From assembly GCA_902514615.1 (NCBI GenBank), contig CABXRG010000011.1, forward strand, positions 1-34,524: a stretch of DNA of 34,524 nucleotides. The letters are read 5' to 3'. The translations under genes and the position numbers were made by a program. Below, in pieces: positions 16,297 to 25,145 of this stretch. Below the pieces are notes generated by a model. That model worked only from the letters and a program-made list of their open reading frames with translations, had not been told where the DNA came from and did not search any database. Source of the DNA: an uncultured Bacteroidota bacterium. Its GTDB lineage: Bacteria; Bacteroidota; Bacteroidia; Flavobacteriales; Flavobacteriaceae. The stretch's first letter is position 1, and every line of letters begins with the position of its first letter.

Positions 16297-17670
16297 ATGA
16301 AAGTAGAACAGATTTACACTAAGTGTTTATCACAAGGATCATATTATATTGAAAGCAATAATGAGGTTGCTATTATTGACCCTATAAGGGAGATTGATAC
16401 ATATATTGAAAAAGCAAAAAAAAATAATTCAAAAATTAAATACATTTTTGAAACTCATATTCACGCAGATTTTATTAGTGGTCATTTGAACCTAGCTAAA
16501 AAAACAAATGCAGAAATTATTTATGGGCCTAAATCTGAGACAAAATTTGATAAGACTACTGCAAAAGACTATGAAGAATTTAAGATTGGTAATATAACTA
16601 TTGTTGCTATTCATACACCGGGGCATACAATTGAAAGCACTACATATTTATTAAGAGATGCTAACGGTACTGACCATGCTATATTTACTGGTGACACATT
16701 ATTCCTAGGTGATGTTGGAAGACCAGACTTGTCCCAAAATTCAGATATGAATAATAGAGATTTAGCGTCTATGCTATATGATAGCCTTAGAAATAAAATA
16801 ATGATTTTAAATGATGATGTAGTTGTTTATCCTGGTCATGGTCAAGGAACTTCATGTGGCAAAGATTTAAGTTCAGAAACAATTGGAAGACTTGGAGATC
16901 AGAAAAAGACAAATTATGCATTAAGAGATAAAATGACTAAAGAAGAGTTTATAAAGGAAGTTTTAAATGGTCTTCTCGACCCCCCAAAGTATTTTCCCTC
17001 AAATGTTGAGCTTAATAAAAATGGGTATCTAGAATCACAAATAATTTTAAAAGAATCTTTAAACGCTTTTGATGCAAATAAAGTTGAAGAATTAATCAAG
17101 GATATAATTTTACTGGATGTAAGAAATGAAAATGATTTTTCAGAATCTCATATTCCTGGTTCTATTTTTATTGGTCTTGATGGAAGGTTTGCTCCATGGG
17201 TTGGAGAATTACTGGAAGATATTGAAAAACCTATAATACTTTTAGCTCCAGAAGGAAGAGAAGAAGAAGCAATTACTAGGCTTTCAAGAGTTGGATTTGA
17301 CAACATTAAAGGATACTTAAAGGGGGGTGTTAAATCCTGGATTGAATCAAACAGGCAAACTAACTCTATAGAAAACATTAAGGCTAAAGATTTTGTTAGT
17401 TTAAATTCAAAATTTGATTTAGACGTTCTAGATGTAAGATCCCAAAATGAAAATTTGAATGGTTCTGTAAATGGTTCATTCAATATTCCCCTTATAAATC
17501 TTTCTGAAAATATAATGAAAGTAAAGCCTAATAATAAAACTTACGTATACTGTAAAGGTGGGTACAGAAGCATGATTGCCAGTTCAATCCTAAATTTAAA
17601 TGGTATAAAGAATATTACTAATATCATTGGTGGATATGACAAAATTAGCTTCCATATAAACCAGTGTTAG
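16297..17670 (+). CDS. MBL-fold hydrolase with two rhodanese domains (persulfide dioxygenase-like)
   Basis: This 457-residue cytoplasmic protein joins an ETHE1-like metallo-beta-lactamase domain (about 1-215) to two rhodanese domains. Metal ligands are visible in THIHAD (53-58), TPGH (107-110), TGDT (131-134) and GHG (180-182). ETHE1-type enzymes oxidise glutathione persulfide to sulfite using a single iron. The first rhodanese domain (about 260-350) has LAPEGREE where the catalytic loop should be and has no Cys, so it cannot transfer sulfur. The second (about 365-455) keeps the active loop, with Cys 419 in YCKGGYRS. A pair of one dead and one live rhodanese domain after an MBL domain is a common arrangement in Bacteroidota. 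It has a consensus promoter almost on its start codon. The role is detoxification or transfer of sulfane sulfur, inferred from family. Confidence 0.88.
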   Translation: MKVEQIYTKCLSQGSYYIESNNEVAIIDPIREIDTYIEKAKKNNSKIKYIFETHIHADFISGHLNLAKKTNAEIIYGPKSETKFDKTTAKDYEEFKIGNITIVAIHTPGHTIESTTYLLRDANGTDHAIFTGDTLFLGDVGRPDLSQNSDMNNRDLASMLYDSLRNKIMILNDDVVVYPGHGQGTSCGKDLSSETIGRLGDQKKTNYALRDKMTKEEFIKEVLNGLLDPPKYFPSNVELNKNGYLESQIILKESLNAFDANKVEELIKDIILLDVRNENDFSESHIPGSIFIGLDGRFAPWVGELLEDIEKPIILLAPEGREEEAITRLSRVGFDNIKGYLKGGVKSWIESNRQTNSIENIKAKDFVSLNSKFDLDVLDVRSQNENLNGSVNGSFNIPLINLSENIMKVKPNNKTYVYCKGGYRSMIASSILNLNGIKNITNIIGGYDKISFHINQC

Positions 17671-17728
17671 CATTATTAAAAAAATAATATTTCCTTTTTT
17701 TTTGTAAATTAAAATTAAATTTTAATCT

Positions 17729-20700
17729 ATGAAAGCCAAACTTATATTCAGTATTGCAACTTTAATTGTTTCATTTTTTTCTTTTGGTCAAAAAGAGAAA
17801 TCTAATTCAAATTTTAATCAGGATTTGTATAGCTCATTAGAATACAGACTTGTTGGACCTTTTAGAGGGGGAAGAGCGGGTACTGCTGTTGGAGTTGCAA
17901 ATAACTCTAATTTATATTATATGGGGACCGCTGGAGGGGGAGTATGGAAAACAGAAGATTCAGGTAATACATGGCAATCGATAAGTGATGGTTTTTTTGG
18001 AGGAAGTATTGGAGCAATTGCGGTCAGCGAATCAGATACAAATATCATTTATGTAGGAGAAGGAGAACAAACTCTGCGTGGAAATGTTTCTTCAGGTCAT
18101 GGATTATGGAAAAGTAATGATGCAGGAGAAACATGGAATTATATTGGTTTGCCAAAGTCAGAACATATTTCAAGGATAAGGATTCATCCTCAAAACCCAA
18201 ATATTGTTTACGTTGGAGTAATTGGAAACTTGTGGAAACCTAATGTTGAAAGAGGTCTTTATAAAACAATTGATGGGGGTGAAAATTGGGAAAAAATTCT
18301 TTATGTTTCTGATAAAGCAGGAATTGGTGACCTAATTATTGATCCAAATAATTCTAGAATTATCTATGCTACTACCTGGGAAATGAAGAGAAATGGTTAT
18401 AGGATGGATAGTGGAGGTCCAGACTCAAAAATTTTTAGAAGCTATAATGGAGGAGATTCATGGGAAGATATATCAGAATTTAGTGGTTTACCAGCATTTC
18501 CTTGGGGAATAGTCGGTGTTGCAATTTCACCTGTTAATTCAAAAAGAATATGGGTAATGGTTGAGGCTGAAAATGGTGGTTTGTTTAGATCAGATGATGG
18601 TGGTAATAATTGGGAAAAAATAAACTCTAACAGGGCTCTTAGACAAAGAGCATGGTATTATACAAGAATATATGCTGATACTCAAAATGAAGACAAAGTC
18701 TATATTTTAAATGTTAGTTATGGTGTTTCAACTGATGGTGGAAAAACATTTACACTAAAAAATGCTCCCCACGGTGATCATCATGATTTATGGATTGACC
18801 CAAATAATAATATGAGAATGGTTATTGCTGATGATGGAGGTGCACAAGTTTCAAATGATGGAGGTAATAACTGGACTACATACTTCAATCAACCTACATC
18901 TCAATTTTATAGAGTTACAACAGATAATTCTTTTCCATACAGAATTTATGGAGCGCAGCAAGATAATAGTACAGTCAGAATTAAACACAGATCATATTCA
19001 TCTTCAATTACAGAAAGAGATTGGGAGCCAAGTGCAGGAGGAGAAAGTGCACATTTAGCTCCTGATCCAAAAAATAATAATATAGTTTTTGGTGGAACTT
19101 ATAAAGGTTATATGATGATGCAAGATCATTCAAATGGTCAAATTAGATCTGTTAATATTTGGCCCGACAACCCTGCAGGATCAGGTGCAGAGGTGATGAA
19201 GTATAGGTTTAATTGGAATTTTCCAGTAATGTTTAGCCCAAATGATTCTAATAAACTTTATGCTGGTTCAAACTTTTTACATCTGTCTGAGAATGGTGGG
19301 CAATCATGGGAAAAGATATCTCCTGATTTAACAAGAAACTTACCTGAAACAATTAAATCTTCTGGTGGACCTATAACACAAGATAATACTGGTGCAGAAT
19401 TTTATGCAAATATTTTTGCAATTGCTGAATCAGAGACTGAAGATAATGTGATTTGGGTTGGAAGTGATGATGGGTTAATCCATATTACAAAGGATGGAGG
19501 TGAAAATTGGGAAAATATTACCCCCCCTTCAAAGATATCTCCAAAATTAAATATGATTAATAGTATTGATCCTAGTCCATTTGTAAAAGGAAAAGCATAT
19601 GTAGCTGCAACTTCATATAAATTTGGGGATTACACGCCTTACATTTACAAAACAGATGATTATGGTAAATCTTGGACTCTAATAACAGATGGTATAAATT
19701 CAGATTATTATTCTAGGGTTGTAAGGAGTGATAAAAAGAGGGAGGGACTTTTATATGCAGGAACAGAATGGGGTATGTTTATTAGTTTTAATGATGGGAA
19801 ATCATGGAAAGAATTTCAACTGAATCTTCCAATTACCTCTATTCGTGATCTACATGTAAAAGATAATGATCTGGTTGTAGCAACACACGGAAGAAGTTTT
19901 TGGGTAATTGATGATTTAACACCACTACATCAAATAAATAATGAAATTCAAAATGATGATGCAATTCTTTTCAAACCAGATACATCCTATAGATTAGCTC
20001 AATCGGGAGGTTGGGGAAAACCTAATACTCTTTTGTCTGGAGAGAATCATCCCAATGGAGTAATTATTAATTATTATTTAAAGAGTCTAAAAAAAGATGA
20101 TTATTTAAGAATTGATATTGAAAACAAAGATGGTTCTTTGATTAGGTCTTTTACCAATAATAAAAATTTTACAGAAAGGAATAATACCGATAAAAAGAAT
20201 TTGATGGTTGGTAATCCTGTACTAGGCAACCCTAAAGATATTGATAATGCATTAGGTTCAGGAAACATAGGTTCTTTATATCCTAAATCTGGAGGAAATA
20301 GACTTATATGGGATATGAGATATCCTGGATTTAAATCATTTGATGGAATGGTTCTTTATTCCTCTCCAAATGTTGGTCCTAAAGTTACTCCAGGAAAATA
20401 TAATCTTAAGATGACATATAATAATACAGTTATTACAAAAGAATTAGAAATTATCAAAGACCCTAGAGTTAAAACTTCACAAGAAGATTTTGAAAAGCAA
20501 TTAGAATTTTTGATTGAAGTGAGGAATGAGGTTAGTAGAGCTAATCAAAAAATTATTGATATTAGAAAAATTAAAAGTGATATGAGTTTCATAAAAGATA
20601 AAACGGACAATAATATCTCTTTAAAAACAATGATTGATGAATATTTAATTGACTTATCTATTATTGAAAATAATATTCATATGACAAAAAATCAAAGTAG

Positions 20701-20935
20701 ACAAGACCCTTTAAATTTTGGAATTCGAATTAACAATAGAATCGCATTTTTGCTTGCTGATTCTCAAAGGGGAGATTTTGCTCCAACTGATCAATCAAAG
20801 GAGTTTTTTAAAGATGTTAAAAAAGAATTAGATATTCAGGTAGATAGTTTAAGAGAAGTAATCAATAATCATTCTCAAAAGATTAAAGATTATATAGAGG
20901 CTAATAAAATTGAATTAATTTCTTTTGAAAACTGA
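17729..20935 (+). CDS. Exported BNR/Asp-box repeat protein (sortilin/VPS10-like propeller)
   Basis: This 1068-residue protein begins with a signal peptide (1-20, ending SFFSFGQ). Residues about 30-720 carry at least ten Asp-box motifs of the S/T-x-D-x-G-x-x-W kind, such as TEDSGNTWQ, SNDAGETWN, TIDGGENWE, SDDGGNNWE and TKDGGENWE. These mark two beta-propellers as in sortilin/VPS10 and exo-sialidase-like proteins. The region from about 800 holds a beta-rich domain (SGGNRLIWDMRYPG) and then an alpha-helical, charged tail. It is often labelled glycosyl hydrolase, but no catalytic acids can be assigned with confidence. The C-terminus lacks the usual type IX secretion sorting domain, so it is probably periplasmic. 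It lies 58 bases after the MBL/rhodanese gene. Proteins of this kind are widespread in marine Bacteroidota and their function is not established. Confidence 0.88.
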   Translation: MKAKLIFSIATLIVSFFSFGQKEKSNSNFNQDLYSSLEYRLVGPFRGGRAGTAVGVANNSNLYYMGTAGGGVWKTEDSGNTWQSISDGFFGGSIGAIAVSESDTNIIYVGEGEQTLRGNVSSGHGLWKSNDAGETWNYIGLPKSEHISRIRIHPQNPNIVYVGVIGNLWKPNVERGLYKTIDGGENWEKILYVSDKAGIGDLIIDPNNSRIIYATTWEMKRNGYRMDSGGPDSKIFRSYNGGDSWEDISEFSGLPAFPWGIVGVAISPVNSKRIWVMVEAENGGLFRSDDGGNNWEKINSNRALRQRAWYYTRIYADTQNEDKVYILNVSYGVSTDGGKTFTLKNAPHGDHHDLWIDPNNNMRMVIADDGGAQVSNDGGNNWTTYFNQPTSQFYRVTTDNSFPYRIYGAQQDNSTVRIKHRSYSSSITERDWEPSAGGESAHLAPDPKNNNIVFGGTYKGYMMMQDHSNGQIRSVNIWPDNPAGSGAEVMKYRFNWNFPVMFSPNDSNKLYAGSNFLHLSENGGQSWEKISPDLTRNLPETIKSSGGPITQDNTGAEFYANIFAIAESETEDNVIWVGSDDGLIHITKDGGENWENITPPSKISPKLNMINSIDPSPFVKGKAYVAATSYKFGDYTPYIYKTDDYGKSWTLITDGINSDYYSRVVRSDKKREGLLYAGTEWGMFISFNDGKSWKEFQLNLPITSIRDLHVKDNDLVVATHGRSFWVIDDLTPLHQINNEIQNDDAILFKPDTSYRLAQSGGWGKPNTLLSGENHPNGVIINYYLKSLKKDDYLRIDIENKDGSLIRSFTNNKNFTERNNTDKKNLMVGNPVLGNPKDIDNALGSGNIGSLYPKSGGNRLIWDMRYPGFKSFDGMVLYSSPNVGPKVTPGKYNLKMTYNNTVITKELEIIKDPRVKTSQEDFEKQLEFLIEVRNEVSRANQKIIDIRKIKSDMSFIKDKTDNNISLKTMIDEYLIDLSIIENNIHMTKNQSRQDPLNFGIRINNRIAFLLADSQRGDFAPTDQSKEFFKDVKKELDIQVDSLREVINNHSQKIKDYIEANKIELISFEN

Positions 20936-20949
20936 AAAATACTGACAAA

Positions 20950-20981
20950 TTGGCATAATATAAATTAATTACTTAATTTTA
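20950..20981 (+). promoter_or_regulatory. Promoter of the miaB operon, nearly leaderless
   Basis: TTG (20950-20952), a 21-base spacer and TAATTTTA (20974-20981) match TTG-N17-23-TAnnTTTG except for the last base. The -7 element ends 8 nt before the TTG start codon of miaB. Confidence 0.5.
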
Positions 20982-20989
20982 CTAGCTAA

Positions 20990-22378
20990 TTGTTTACTAT
21001 CAAGGAAAAGTCTTTATATATAGAAACCTATGGATGTCAGATGAATTTTGCTGACAGTGAGGTTGTTGCTTCAATTCTAAAAAAAGAAGGCTATCATTTA
21101 ACAGATGATGCAAAAAAAGCAAACCTGGTTCTTCTCAATACTTGTTCAATAAGAGATAAAGCGGAACAAACTGTTCGTAAAAAGCTTAAAACATTTAATT
21201 CTCAAAAAAAAGTAAATAAAAACCTTAAGGTTGGGCTTTTAGGATGTATGGCAGAAAGACTTAAAGATAAACTTCTTGAAGAAGAAAAAATTGTTGATTT
21301 AGTTGTCGGTCCTGATTCATATAAAGATTTACCTAATCTTTTAGATGAAGTTGAACATAACCAGAGGGCAGTTAATGTAATATTATCCAAATCTGAAACT
21401 TATGGAGATATTTCACCTGTAAGAATTCATAATAATGGAATAAACGCATTTGTTTCTATTACAAGAGGTTGTGACAATATGTGTACATTTTGTGTTGTTC
21501 CTTTCACTAGAGGAAGGGAAAGAAGTAGAAATCCTAAAAGTATTCTTCGAGAAATTAATGATCTTAATGAAAATGGATATAAAGAAATTACCTTACTTGG
21601 ACAAAATGTTGATAGCTATTTATGGTATGGTGGAGGACCAAAAAAAGATTTCAATAAAGCTAATGAAGAACAGAAAAAAAATTCTTTAGGATTTTCAAAC
21701 TTACTAAGCATGGTAGCTTCAAATTTTCCAGAAATAAGAATTAGATTTTCTACATCAAATCCACAAGATATGACCATTGATGTTATAGAGACAATGGCTG
21801 AGTATCAAAATATCTGTAACTATATTCATTTACCAATACAGTCAGGGAGTGATCGGATTCTAAAAAAAATGAACAGGCTTCACTCAAGAAAAGAATATCT
21901 TGATTTGATAAAAAATATAAGAGAAATAATTCCAAACTGTGGAATTTCACATGATATGATGACAGGCTTTCCAACTGAATCAGAAAGAGATCATCAAGAC
22001 ACACTATCTTTAATGGAAGAAGTTAAATATGATTTTGGATATATGTTTGCCTATTCTGAAAGGCCTGGAACATATGCTGCTAGACATTTTAAAGATGATA
22101 TTAGTCCAGAACTTAAGCAAAGGAGACTAGAAGAAATTATTACTCTCCAACAGAAACATAGCTTTGAGAGAAATAGTAGATTCTTAAACCAAGAGTGCTC
22201 TGTTTTAATTGATAAATCATCAAAAAAATCAAATGAGTTTTGGAGTGGAAGAACTAGTGAAAATAATGTAGTTGTATTCCCTAAGCATGACTTCTCACTA
22301 GGAAATTTAGTAACTGTAAAAGTTAAAGATTGTACAACAGCAACATTAATTGGAGATATAAATAAAGTTAAAGTTTAA
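20990..22378 (+). CDS. miaB: tRNA-2-methylthio-N6-dimethylallyladenosine synthase
   Basis: This 462-residue radical SAM methylthiotransferase modifies A37 of tRNAs that read UNN codons. The N-terminal UPF0004 domain supplies Cys 16 (YGCQMN), Cys 52 (NTCSIRD) and Cys 86 (GCMAER) for the auxiliary 4Fe-4S cluster. The radical SAM cluster is CDNMCTFC (161-168) followed by RGRERSR. A TRAM domain for tRNA binding closes the protein (about 395-460). No ATG precedes the conserved core: the first in-frame Met is inside CQMN, and an in-frame TAA stands directly before the TTG at 20990, so TTG is the likely start. The stop TAA is followed immediately by the ATG of the sigma-54 activator, so the genes are coupled. 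Confidence 0.95.
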   Translation: MFTIKEKSLYIETYGCQMNFADSEVVASILKKEGYHLTDDAKKANLVLLNTCSIRDKAEQTVRKKLKTFNSQKKVNKNLKVGLLGCMAERLKDKLLEEEKIVDLVVGPDSYKDLPNLLDEVEHNQRAVNVILSKSETYGDISPVRIHNNGINAFVSITRGCDNMCTFCVVPFTRGRERSRNPKSILREINDLNENGYKEITLLGQNVDSYLWYGGGPKKDFNKANEEQKKNSLGFSNLLSMVASNFPEIRIRFSTSNPQDMTIDVIETMAEYQNICNYIHLPIQSGSDRILKKMNRLHSRKEYLDLIKNIREIIPNCGISHDMMTGFPTESERDHQDTLSLMEEVKYDFGYMFAYSERPGTYAARHFKDDISPELKQRRLEEIITLQQKHSFERNSRFLNQECSVLIDKSSKKSNEFWSGRTSENNVVVFPKHDFSLGNLVTVKVKDCTTATLIGDINKVKV

Positions 22379-23641
22379 ATGGAATCAATTCTTTCAGTAA
22401 AACAGAGATTTGGAATTATTGGAGATAATCCAAGGTTAAATCGAGCAATTGAAAAATCAATTCAAGTAGCAAACTCTGATATTTCCGTGTTAGTTACAGG
22501 TGAAAGTGGTGTTGGTAAAGAAAATATACCAAAAATTATACATCAATATTCTCATAGAAAACATTCAAAATATATTGCTGTTAACTGCGGGGCTATACCT
22601 GACGGAACAATTGATTCTGAATTATTTGGACATGAAAAAGGAGCATTTACTGGGGCTACAGCTAACAGAAAGGGATACTTTGAAGTAGCCGATGGTGGTA
22701 CAATTTTTCTAGATGAGGTTGGAGAACTTCCTCTAGCTACTCAAGTTAGACTATTGAGAGTTCTTGAAAGTGGAGAATTTATTAAGGTTGGTTCTTCAAA
22801 AGTTGAGAAAACTAACGTACGAATTGTTGCAGCTACTAATATAAATATGGATGAAGCTATAAAAAAAGGTAAATTTAGAGAAGATCTTTTTTACAGGTTA
22901 AGTACAATTATCATTAACATTCCACCTTTAAGAAATAGAAAGGAAGATATTCCACTACTATTTAGGAAATTTGCTTCTGATTTTGCACAAAAATATAATA
23001 TGCCCACTTTAAGATTAGATGAGTCTGCCCAAGCACTTTTATGTCAACAGGAATGGAAAGGAAATATTAGGCAGTTAAGAAATATCGCTGAACAAATGTC
23101 AATTCTTGAAAAAGAAAGAAACTTAAAAACTGAAACTTTAAATCATTATCTCCCTAATAAAGTTTCCAAATTACCTGCAACATTAGAAGATGTAAAAGAA
23201 GACTCTTCTTCTTTCTCATCAGAAAGAGAGATTCTTTATAAGGTGTTGTTTGATATGAAAAGTGATCTAAATGACTTAAAAAAACTAACTCTTGAGTTAA
23301 TGCAAGGTGATGATTCTTCAGATGTTAAAGAAAAGAATCAAGGGTTAATCGAAAAAATATACGGAGAAGATGAACCAATTGATGATTCAAATAATTTAAA
23401 TTTAGAATCTGACTTAAATATTGATGTTCAAGCTAAAAGAGAAGATATCTTTGATTATGCAGAAACAATAGAAGAAGAAGAGACTCTATCCCTTCATGAT
23501 AAAGAAGTTGAAATGATTAAACAAGCATTAAAACGAACAGGCGGAAGAAGAAGAAATGCAGCAAAAGAGCTTGGGATTTCTGAAAGAACTCTTTACAGAA
23601 AAATTAAACAACATAACTTAGGCGATGTATCAGATTTATAA
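22379..23641 (+). CDS. Sigma-54-dependent transcriptional activator without receiver domain
   Basis: This 420-residue protein is an AAA+ enhancer-binding activator of sigma-54 RNA polymerase. Walker A GESGVGKE is at 41-48, the sigma-54 contact loop GAFTGA at 88-93, Walker B GTIFLDE at 107-113, and the arginine-containing GNIRQLRN at 228-235. A Fis-type helix-turn-helix ends the protein (about 376-412, GGRRRNAAKELGISERTLYRKI). There is no N-terminal receiver, PAS or GAF domain. The AAA+ and DNA-binding parts are joined by an unusually long acidic linker (about 265-375). In flavobacteria this gene stands stably between miaB and lptE; its signal and regulon are not known to me. It overlaps lptE by 17 nt. 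No clear sigma-54 promoter was seen in the window. Confidence 0.93.
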   Translation: MESILSVKQRFGIIGDNPRLNRAIEKSIQVANSDISVLVTGESGVGKENIPKIIHQYSHRKHSKYIAVNCGAIPDGTIDSELFGHEKGAFTGATANRKGYFEVADGGTIFLDEVGELPLATQVRLLRVLESGEFIKVGSSKVEKTNVRIVAATNINMDEAIKKGKFREDLFYRLSTIIINIPPLRNRKEDIPLLFRKFASDFAQKYNMPTLRLDESAQALLCQQEWKGNIRQLRNIAEQMSILEKERNLKTETLNHYLPNKVSKLPATLEDVKEDSSSFSSEREILYKVLFDMKSDLNDLKKLTLELMQGDDSSDVKEKNQGLIEKIYGEDEPIDDSNNLNLESDLNIDVQAKREDIFDYAETIEEEETLSLHDKEVEMIKQALKRTGGRRRNAAKELGISERTLYRKIKQHNLGDVSDL

Positions 23642-24149
23642 AAGATTTATTATTATTCTCTTTTTCTGCTTGTTTGTAGTTTCTTGTGGAATATACAGTT
23701 TTACTGGATCTTCAATTCCTACTGGCGTTGAAACTTTTCAAGTTGATTACTTTGAAAATATTGCTGGAGGTAAACCTGGATCAACCATAGAACCAGGTCT
23801 AGATAGAGATTTTACAATTGCATTGCAAGATTTAATTGTTAATCAAACTAGCCTTAACCTTGTCAACCAAGGGGGAGATATAATTTACAGTGGAGAAATT
23901 ACTGAGTTTAGCGTAACTCCAATGGCAGCAACAGCAGAAATAAAGGCAGCTCAAAATAGATTAACTATGGCAGTTATGGTTAGTTATGAGAATATTCTAA
24001 ATGAAGAAGATAACATTGAAAAAAAATTTTCATTTTATTACGATTTTCCAGGAAATCTCCAAGTTTATGATATTAAAGATTCTGCTTTAGAAGAAATTTT
24101 TGAAAGAATCACACAAGACATTTTTAATGAAACTCTAGCAAAGTGGTAA
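23625..24149 (+). CDS. lptE: LPS-assembly lipoprotein LptE
   Basis: This 174-residue outer-membrane lipoprotein plugs the LptD barrel, which inserts lipopolysaccharide into the outer leaflet. It has a signal peptide with lipobox VVSC, giving mature Cys 21. The mature start CGIYSFTGSSIPTGVETFQVDYF is the typical Bacteroidota LptE pattern, and the DFTIALQDLIVNQTSLNLV segment fits the alpha/beta fold. The start at 23625 overlaps the end of the activator gene by 17 nt and is the only ATG that keeps the signal peptide. The stop overlaps the GTG start of the next gene. The position between the activator and secG agrees with the gene order in other flavobacteria. Confidence 0.88.
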   Translation: MYQIYKRFIIILFFCLFVVSCGIYSFTGSSIPTGVETFQVDYFENIAGGKPGSTIEPGLDRDFTIALQDLIVNQTSLNLVNQGGDIIYSGEITEFSVTPMAATAEIKAAQNRLTMAVMVSYENILNEEDNIEKKFSFYYDFPGNLQVYDIKDSALEEIFERITQDIFNETLAKW

Positions 24150-24742
24150 AAAAATTAGATAATTCATTTACAAAAATTATTGAAAAATTTGATTCAATGG
24201 ATTCTGCAAATTCATTAGAACTTAAAAAGATTTTAAACACTTATCCATATTTTCAGTCTGCATCTGCCTTTTACTTAAAAACACTTAAAGCACAAAAAAA
24301 AGATTCTTATTATAAATTACTTCCAAAAACCGCTATACTTACATTTGATAGATCAATTCTCAGAAATTGGCTCTTTAGTGATGAAACAAAAGATGATCAA
24401 GGTGATGATAAAACTGAAAAATATTCTTTTTTAGACTGGTTCGACATAATCAACAATGACACACCAAAAGTTGATGAAAAATTTGAATTAATAGACAAGT
24501 TTATTGAGAATTCTCCGAAAATAAACTTTAGTGATCAATCCGAGGTTAAATCTAGTTTTAAAACAGAGCAAAAGATTAAAGATGAACTTATTACCGAAAC
24601 ACTTGCAAAGATTTATGTCAATCAGGAAAAGTTCAATAAAGCTATCAAAGCTTATGAAATATTAAGCTTGAAATATCCAAAAAAAAGTGGTTTCTTTGCA
24701 GACCAAATAAATGATATAAAAAAACTAAAAAGTAAAGATTAA
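24143..24742 (+). CDS. Conserved hypothetical protein with TPR-like C-terminus
   Basis: This 199-residue protein starts with GTG inside the last codons of lptE (7-nt overlap). The next in-frame ATG, at 24197, would remove 18 residues, and the tight overlap favours GTG. I do not recognise a named family. The N-terminal part holds SLELKKILNTYPYFQSASAFYLKTLK, a segment seen in the equivalent gene of other Bacteroidota. The C-terminal 50 residues (ETLAKIYVNQEKFNKAIKAYEIL) look like a single TPR hairpin. There is no signal peptide or membrane helix. It lies between lptE and secG in the same transcription unit, which suggests a part in envelope assembly or export, but this is only position-based. 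Confidence 0.8.
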   Translation: MVKKLDNSFTKIIEKFDSMDSANSLELKKILNTYPYFQSASAFYLKTLKAQKKDSYYKLLPKTAILTFDRSILRNWLFSDETKDDQGDDKTEKYSFLDWFDIINNDTPKVDEKFELIDKFIENSPKINFSDQSEVKSSFKTEQKIKDELITETLAKIYVNQEKFNKAIKAYEILSLKYPKKSGFFADQINDIKKLKSKD

Positions 24743-24744
24743 TC

Positions 24745-25083
24745 ATGGGAACCTATTGGATATTAGTATCGCTTATTCTTTTTGTATGTATTCTTCTAGT
24801 GCTAGTTGTAATGGTTCAAAATCCTAAAGGTGGTGGTTTATCATCAACTTTTGGGGGGGGACAACAGCAAATAGGTGGTGTTAAAAGTACTACAGACTTT
24901 CTAGATAAAAGTACATGGGTGCTTGCTGCAATTATCCTTGTCCTTATATTGATTTCTAATGTAACTCTGATGAACGACTCTGAAAACACTGATTCTATTT
25001 TAATTGATGAATCTATTCCTGAGCAAACAATACCGGAGATTCCTGAGCAAACAATACCGGAGATTCCTTCTGACTCAGATTAA
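24745..25083 (+). CDS. secG: Preprotein translocase subunit SecG
   Basis: This 112-residue inner-membrane protein assists SecYEG/SecA export. Two membrane helices are seen (about 4-25 and 56-75), separated by the conserved loop VQNPKGGGLSSTFGGGQQQIGG. A short acidic tail after the second helix contains the octapeptide IPEQTIPE-type repeat twice, encoded by two identical 24-bp units (25018-25065). The glycine triplet FGGG is encoded by a run of eight G (24853-24860). The start lies 2 nt after the upstream stop. Length and topology match the family apart from the acidic, repetitive tail. Confidence 0.95.
   Translation: MGTYWILVSLILFVCILLVLVVMVQNPKGGGLSSTFGGGQQQIGGVKSTTDFLDKSTWVLAAIILVLILISNVTLMNDSENTDSILIDESIPEQTIPEIPEQTIPEIPSDSD
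25018..25065 (+). repeat. Perfect 24-bp tandem duplication in secG tail
   Basis: Two identical 24-bp copies lie head to tail at 25018-25041 and 25042-25065, coding for PEQTIPEI twice. The lack of any synonymous difference points to a recent duplication. The reading frame is kept. Confidence 0.97.
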
Positions 25084-25112
25084 AAATGTCATGATGTCAG
25101 TAATTAATCTAC

Positions 25113-25145
25113 TTTGACACACTTTTAAGATGTGGCATAGTTTAT
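25113..25145 (+). promoter_or_regulatory. Candidate groES-groEL promoter
   Basis: TTTG (25113-25116), a 21-base spacer and TAGTTTAT (25138-25145) give a reasonable Bacteroidota promoter ahead of the ATG at 25168. TTGACA (25114-25119) also matches a classic -35 box. TGTCA upstream (25095-25099) and TGACA (25115-25119) form a spaced inverted repeat that could bind a regulator. No CIRCE element is present. Confidence 0.45.

Noticed and set aside
17671-17704. AT-only hairpin followed by a T run after the MBL/rhodanese gene
   Set aside because: The stem is about six A-T pairs with no G-C pair, too weak to call a terminator in such AT-rich DNA.
25018-25065. Short direct repeats as a CRISPR-like element
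   Set aside because: Two adjacent copies with no spacer inside a coding frame are a tandem duplication.
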